A DNA stretch of 58,810 bases from NCBI RefSeq assembly GCF_014529705.1, contig NZ_JAANIH010000057.1, positions 1-58,810 of the forward strand. Reading direction: 5' to 3'. Origin of the DNA: Bradyrhizobium campsiandrae. GTDB taxonomy: Bacteria > Pseudomonadota > Alphaproteobacteria > Rhizobiales > Xanthobacteraceae. Under the pieces are notes generated by a model, which had not been told where the DNA came from, made no database searches, and saw only the letters and a program-made list of their open reading frames with translations. Shown here piece by piece: positions 55,320 through 58,810 of this stretch (position 1 is its first letter; every line of letters starts with the position of its first letter). The translations under genes and the position numbers were made by a program.

Positions 55320-56456
55320 CTACACCGCAATCACGTGATCGTCGATCTCGTCGATCCTGTTGACGCCGCACAGGCCCATCGTGGTCAGCAGCTCTTTCTG
55401 GATGATGTCGATCGCCTTGGCGACGCCGGCCTGGCCGCCGGCACCTAGGCCGTAGGCATAGGCGCGGCCGATCATGCAGGATTTTGCGCCGAGCGCGAGC
55501 GCGCGCATCACGTCCTGGCCGGAGCGGATGCCGCCGTCGAACATGATCTCCATCTTCTCGCCGACCGCTTCGGCGATCTCGGGCAGCACCTCGATCGAGG
55601 ATGGCGCGCCGTCGAGCTGACGGCCGCCATGGTTGGAGACGACGAGCGCCTGCGCGCCGGTCTTGGCCGCTTCCTCGGCGTCCTCGACGTCGAGAATGCC
55701 CTTGATGATGAGCTTGCCCGGCCAGATGCTGCGGACCCACTCGACGTCCTTCCAGTTCAGGGAGGTGTCGAACTGCGAGGCGGTCCATTCGGCGAGACGG
55801 TTGAGATCCTCAGTGTTCTTCACGTGGCCGGCGATGTTGCCGAAGGTGCGGCGCTTGCCTTGCAGCACGCCGGAGACCCAGGCGGGCTTGCTGGCGAAAT
55901 CGAGCAGCTTCGACAGCGACCATTCAGGGGGCACCGTCATGCCGTTCTTGATGTCGGCATGGCGCTGGCCGATCACCTGCAGGTCGACGGTCAGCACCAG
56001 CGCGCTGCACTTCGCCGCGACAGCGCGCTGGATCAGATCCTTGATGAAGCCGCGATCCTTCATCACGTAGAGCTGGAACCAGAACGGCTTGTCGACCGCG
56101 GCGGCGATGTCCTCGATCGAGCAGATCGACATGGTCGATTGCGTGAACGGGATGCCGGCGGCCTGCGCCGCGCGGCAGGCATGAATCTCGCCGTCGCCAT
56201 GCTGCATGCCGAGCAGGCCGACCGGCGCCAGCATCAGCGGCATGGTGGATTGTTCGCCGAGGATCGTGGTCGAGGTGTCGCGCTTGGAGACGTCGACCAG
56301 GATGCGTTGGCGGAACTTGATCGCTTGCATGTCCTCGCGATTGGCGCGCAGCGTTTCCTCGGCATAGGAGCCGCGGTCGCAATAGTCGAAGAACGCCTTC
56401 GGCACGCGGCGCTTATGCAATGCGCGAAGGTCGTCGATACAGGTGATGTGCTTCAT
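55320..56456 (-). CDS. lldD: FMN-dependent alpha-hydroxy-acid oxidase (L-lactate dehydrogenase-like)
   Basis: The 378-residue TIM-barrel flavoenzyme has the family residues: FMN site APVGLLGMQHGDGE, WFQLYVMKDR, catalytic His and Arg in SNHGGRQLDGAPSS and phosphate site FDGGIRSGQD, RAYAYGLGAGG. It oxidises L-lactate, glycolate or another 2-hydroxy acid; the exact substrate cannot be read. Start ATG 56456 (MKHITCIDDL) is the family start. A tandem 18-base repeat lies upstream. Confidence 0.9.
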   Translation of the reverse strand: MKHITCIDDLRALHKRRVPKAFFDYCDRGSYAEETLRANREDMQAIKFRQRILVDVSKRDTSTTILGEQSTMPLMLAPVGLLGMQHGDGEIHACRAAQAAGIPFTQSTMSICSIEDIAAAVDKPFWFQLYVMKDRGFIKDLIQRAVAAKCSALVLTVDLQVIGQRHADIKNGMTVPPEWSLSKLLDFASKPAWVSGVLQGKRRTFGNIAGHVKNTEDLNRLAEWTASQFDTSLNWKDVEWVRSIWPGKLIIKGILDVEDAEEAAKTGAQALVVSNHGGRQLDGAPSSIEVLPEIAEAVGEKMEIMFDGGIRSGQDVMRALALGAKSCMIGRAYAYGLGAGGQAGVAKAIDIIQKELLTTMGLCGVNRIDEIDDHVIAV

Positions 56457-56487
56457 GAACGTTCCCCGGCCCGTCTCGTCTCGTATG

Positions 56488-56523
56488 GGAAGTCTTGTAT
56501 TGGAAGGAAGTCTTGCATTGGAA
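56488..56523. repeat. Tandem 18-base repeat, two copies
   Basis: GGAAGTCTTGTATTGGAA (56488-56505) and GGAAGTCTTGCATTGGAA (56506-56523) differ at one position. It is 32 bases upstream of the oxidase ATG on the complementary strand and could hold a regulator or come from slippage. Confidence 0.85.
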
Positions 56524-56583
56524 GATTGAGGGGTCATCTAGCATGGTTGGATGCGCAGCCAAATCGTTTGCCGGAGCCACGCC

Positions 56584-56751
56584 ATGACCAAGCCGCACAC
56601 GGGGCCTTCGCCGGAGGAAATCAGGGAAAAGCAGGCCCTCGACGAGGCGCTGGAGGAGGGGCTGGAAGAGACCTTTCCGGGTTCCGATCCCGTCAACGTC
56701 ACCCAGCCGGCGCCGAGCCGCGGCGACGGCCACGTCAAGCGGAAGGACTAG
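56584..56751 (+). CDS. Small acidic protein, 55 residues
   Basis: MTKPHTGPSPEEIREKQALD then EALEEGLEETFPGSDPVNVT and QPAPSRGDGHVKRKD: a charged helix followed by a Pro-rich tail, with no signal. The EEGLEETFPGSDPVNVTQP segment recurs as a conserved small rhizobial protein in my recollection, of unknown function. ATG 56584 follows GGAGCCACGCC, a normal ribosome site. Confidence 0.7.
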   Translation: MTKPHTGPSPEEIREKQALDEALEEGLEETFPGSDPVNVTQPAPSRGDGHVKRKD

Positions 56752-56970
56752 CGGCGGTTCCGCCATTTTCCCGGGTTCAGGCGGAAATATAATGTTAACA
56801 AAGGGTTGCCGGGCGGTCGCGGTTCCCGGTTCCGTAATGATTCATCATATTTTTTGAAGCCAAGTTAGCCGCACAGGCTTTATAAGACCCCAGCAAATCA
56901 GGGATGCGGGGCCGGTTCGGGCACCCGAAGGTTGTTATGGGGGTCCCTGGTTGTTGCGTTGGGGGACGAT
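56752..56970. promoter_or_regulatory. glmM leader/promoter region
   Basis: This 219-base gap has an AT-rich stretch (AAATATAATGTTAACAAAGG near 56784-56803, and GATTCATCATATTTTTTG near 56838-56856) typical of sigma-70 promoters. The T6 run at 56850-56855 has no clear hairpin before it. Confidence 0.45.
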
Positions 56971-58314
56971 ATGAGCCGCAAATATTTCGGGACGGACGGG
57001 ATTCGGGGCCGCGCCAACGGACTGATCACGCCGGAGCTCGCGCTCAAGGTCGGCCAGGCCGCAGGCCTTGCATTTCAGCGCGGCGACCACCGCCACCGGG
57101 TCGTGATCGGCAAGGACACGCGGCTGTCGGGCTACATGATCGAATACGCGATGGTCGCGGGCTTCACCTCGGTCGGGATGGACGTGCTGCTGGTCGGCCC
57201 GATGCCGACGCCGGCGGTGGCGATGCTGACCAAGTCGATGCGCGCCGATCTCGGCGTCATGATCTCGGCCTCGCACAATCTGTTCGAGGACAACGGCATC
57301 AAGCTGTTCGGCCCGCAGGGCTTCAAGCTGTCCGACGACGTCGAGAAGCAGATCGAGCAGCTGCTCGACGAGCCGATCGAAAAGAGCCTCGCGCAGAGCG
57401 CGAGCCTCGGCCGCGCCCGCCGTATCGACGGCGTGCATGACCGCTACATCGAATTCGCCAAGCGCACCCTGCCGCGCGATCTCTCGCTCGACGGCCTGCG
57501 GGTCGTGATCGATTGCGCCAATGGCGCCGCCTACAAGGTGGTGCCGGAAGCGCTGTGGGAGCTGGGCGCCGACGTGGTGCCGATCGGCGTCGAGCCCGAC
57601 GGCTTCAACATCAACAAGGATTGCGGCTCGACCTCGCCGGAAGCGCTGTCGCGCAAGGTGCGCGAGATGCGCGCCGACATCGGCATCGCGCTCGACGGCG
57701 ACGCCGATCGCGTCATCCTGGTCGACGAGCGCGGCCACATCGTCGACGGCGATCAGCTGCTCGCGGTGATCGCGCAGAGCTGGAAGGAAGACGGCCGGCT
57801 GTCGCGTCCCGGCATCGTCGCCACCGTGATGTCCAATCTCGGCCTGGAGCGTTTCCTGAAAGGGCATGGGCTCGATCTCGTGCGCACGCCGGTCGGCGAC
57901 CGCTACGTGCTCGAGCAGATGCTGAACGGCGGCTACAATCTCGGCGGCGAGCAGTCCGGCCACATCATCCTGTCCGACTATGCCACGACCGGCGACGGCT
58001 TCGTCGCCGCATTGCAGGTGCTCGCCGTGGTGCAGAAGCTGCGGCGTCCGGTGTCGGAAGTCTGCCACCGCTTCGATCCGCTGCCGCAGATCCTCAAGAA
58101 TGTCCGCCACAAGGGCGGCAAGCCGCTCGACGATACCGACGTCAAGTCCGCGATCTCCGACGGCGAGAAGCGCCTCAACGGCCACGGCCGCCTTTTGATC
58201 CGCTCCTCCGGCACCGAGCCCGTGATCCGCGTCATGGGCGAGGGCGAGGACCGCATCCTGGTCGAGGACGTCGTCGACACCATCGTCTCCGCGCTGGGGC
58301 AGGCCGCGGCGTAA
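56971..58314 (+). CDS. glmM: Phosphoglucosamine mutase
   Basis: Converts glucosamine 6-phosphate to glucosamine 1-phosphate for cell-wall and LPS sugar synthesis. The 447-residue protein has RKYFGTDGIRG, the phosphoserine loop ISASHN (Ser101), the metal site DGDADR (about 240-247), GGEQSGHI and the C-terminal phosphate-binding RSSGTEPVIRVM. ATG 56971 (MSRKYFGTDG) is the family start; the ORF extends to 56932. It is monocistronic here. Confidence 0.96.
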   Translation: MSRKYFGTDGIRGRANGLITPELALKVGQAAGLAFQRGDHRHRVVIGKDTRLSGYMIEYAMVAGFTSVGMDVLLVGPMPTPAVAMLTKSMRADLGVMISASHNLFEDNGIKLFGPQGFKLSDDVEKQIEQLLDEPIEKSLAQSASLGRARRIDGVHDRYIEFAKRTLPRDLSLDGLRVVIDCANGAAYKVVPEALWELGADVVPIGVEPDGFNINKDCGSTSPEALSRKVREMRADIGIALDGDADRVILVDERGHIVDGDQLLAVIAQSWKEDGRLSRPGIVATVMSNLGLERFLKGHGLDLVRTPVGDRYVLEQMLNGGYNLGGEQSGHIILSDYATTGDGFVAALQVLAVVQKLRRPVSEVCHRFDPLPQILKNVRHKGGKPLDDTDVKSAISDGEKRLNGHGRLLIRSSGTEPVIRVMGEGEDRILVEDVVDTIVSALGQAAA

Positions 58315-58415
58315 GCGGGCGCATCCCAGCCATTTGCGATTGGCGGTGGTTTGGCCGCCGTCAGCATCGTACCTGTGAGGTCGCGGCAATCTGCCGCCCC
58401 TGCCGGGATGCTCCA

Positions 58416-58810
58416 GTGAACAAGCCTGTCGTCGTTTCAGAGGAAACCCTGACCGAGCCCGTCGTCGTCAACGACGTCGCGCCTGCTGCCCCCAGCGCGG
58501 CCGCGGGGCCGGCCTATGTCGTGCTCGCCGGCATCAGCTTCTCGCACTTCCTCAACGACACCATGCAGTCGCTGATCGCCTCGGTGTATCCGATCCTGAA
58601 GGATACCTACGCGCTCGACTTCGCGCAGATCGGCATGATCACGCTGGCCTTCCAGTTCACGGCCTCGCTGCTGCAGCCGGTGGTCGGCCACTACACCGAC
58701 AAGAAGGCGCAGCCGTACTCGCTGTCGATCGGCATGGCCTCGACCTTCTTCGGCCTGCTTCTGCTCAGCATCGCTCACCAATATCTCGTCATCCTGATTG
58801 CCGCGGCCTT
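58416..58810 (+). CDS. MFS transporter, fosmidomycin-resistance type, partial
   Basis: The gene runs off the window end. GTG at 58416 starts VNKPVVVSEETLTEP, then an acidic 30-residue cytoplasmic N terminus, LAGISFSHFLNDTMQSLIASVYPILKDTYALDFAQIGMITLAFQFTASLLQPVVGHYTDKK, and the third helix. FxxHFLNDTMQSL and PVVGHYTDK are the Fsr family signatures of proton-driven efflux pumps. About 131 codons are visible. Confidence 0.85.
   Translation, partial: MNKPVVVSEETLTEPVVVNDVAPAAPSAAAGPAYVVLAGISFSHFLNDTMQSLIASVYPILKDTYALDFAQIGMITLAFQFTASLLQPVVGHYTDKKAQPYSLSIGMASTFFGLLLLSIAHQYLVILIAAA

Overview
This 58.8 kb window is chromosomal DNA of a high-GC alphaproteobacterium, most likely Bradyrhizobium or a close relative in the Nitrobacteraceae. 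The grounds are the gene families (Lgt/NDUFAF7-like/PgeF cluster, PadR-HAAS pair, FMN-riboswitch-controlled RibH, a roughly 990-residue UvrB, IsdG-type haem oxygenase, an EcfG-type promoter) and several families of palindromic intergenic repeats, including one with ends GTCATTGCGAG / CTCGCAATGAC. This placement rests on recalled family knowledge, not on a database search. No tRNA, rRNA, CRISPR array, transposase, integrase or prophage gene was seen, and gene density is normal.

Layout. 1-4.9 kb: 3' part of hisS, a small tautomerase, a hot-dog thioesterase, proC (-), a YbjN protein (-), then an FMN riboswitch and ribH (+). 4.9-13.6 kb: a molybdenum-copper carbon monoxide dehydrogenase cluster, coxC-like MHYT-LytTR sensor/regulator, coxM, coxS, coxL (active-site AYRCSFR, so form I), then the maturation genes coxD, coxE, coxF and a short coxG. 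13.6-20.4 kb: PadR regulator with HAAS-type membrane protein (-), a divergent serine hydrolase, prs, a lipoprotein, pgeF, a MidA/NDUFAF7-like methyltransferase and lgt. 20.4-25.8 kb: dienelactone hydrolase, UbiK-like protein, rplY-pth-ychF, a DUF4282 membrane protein and a tandem pair of MaoC-like dehydratases. 25.9-34 kb: several small membrane or secreted proteins, two NTF2-like proteins, and uvrB with two small downstream-oriented companions. 34-44.9 kb: LysR regulator divergent from a TauE/SafE permease, two GSTs, a DUF1800/DUF1501 secreted pair, an IsdG-like haem monooxygenase, an aldo/keto reductase, a GNAT protein and a membrane PAS protein. 45-58.8 kb: aspartate aminotransferase, a DUF992 protein, an EF-G-like GTPase lacking the catalytic His, an XRE regulator with a perfect palindrome upstream, a SulP transporter, a YoaK-like protein, a shikimate dehydrogenase, a tandem pair of secreted proteins, an FMN-dependent alpha-hydroxy-acid oxidase, glmM and the start of an MFS transporter.

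The only large functional island is the cox cluster, which would let the cell oxidise CO at the membrane. The rest is mainly housekeeping (amino acid, riboflavin, nucleotide, translation and lipoprotein functions) interleaved with small accessory genes. The observations that most deserve a second look are the EF-G paralogue with DCPGS in place of DxPGH, the CoxG lacking its membrane anchor, an orphan intrinsic terminator just upstream of the FMN riboswitch, the palindrome before the XRE gene, and several small membrane proteins of 45 to 59 residues.
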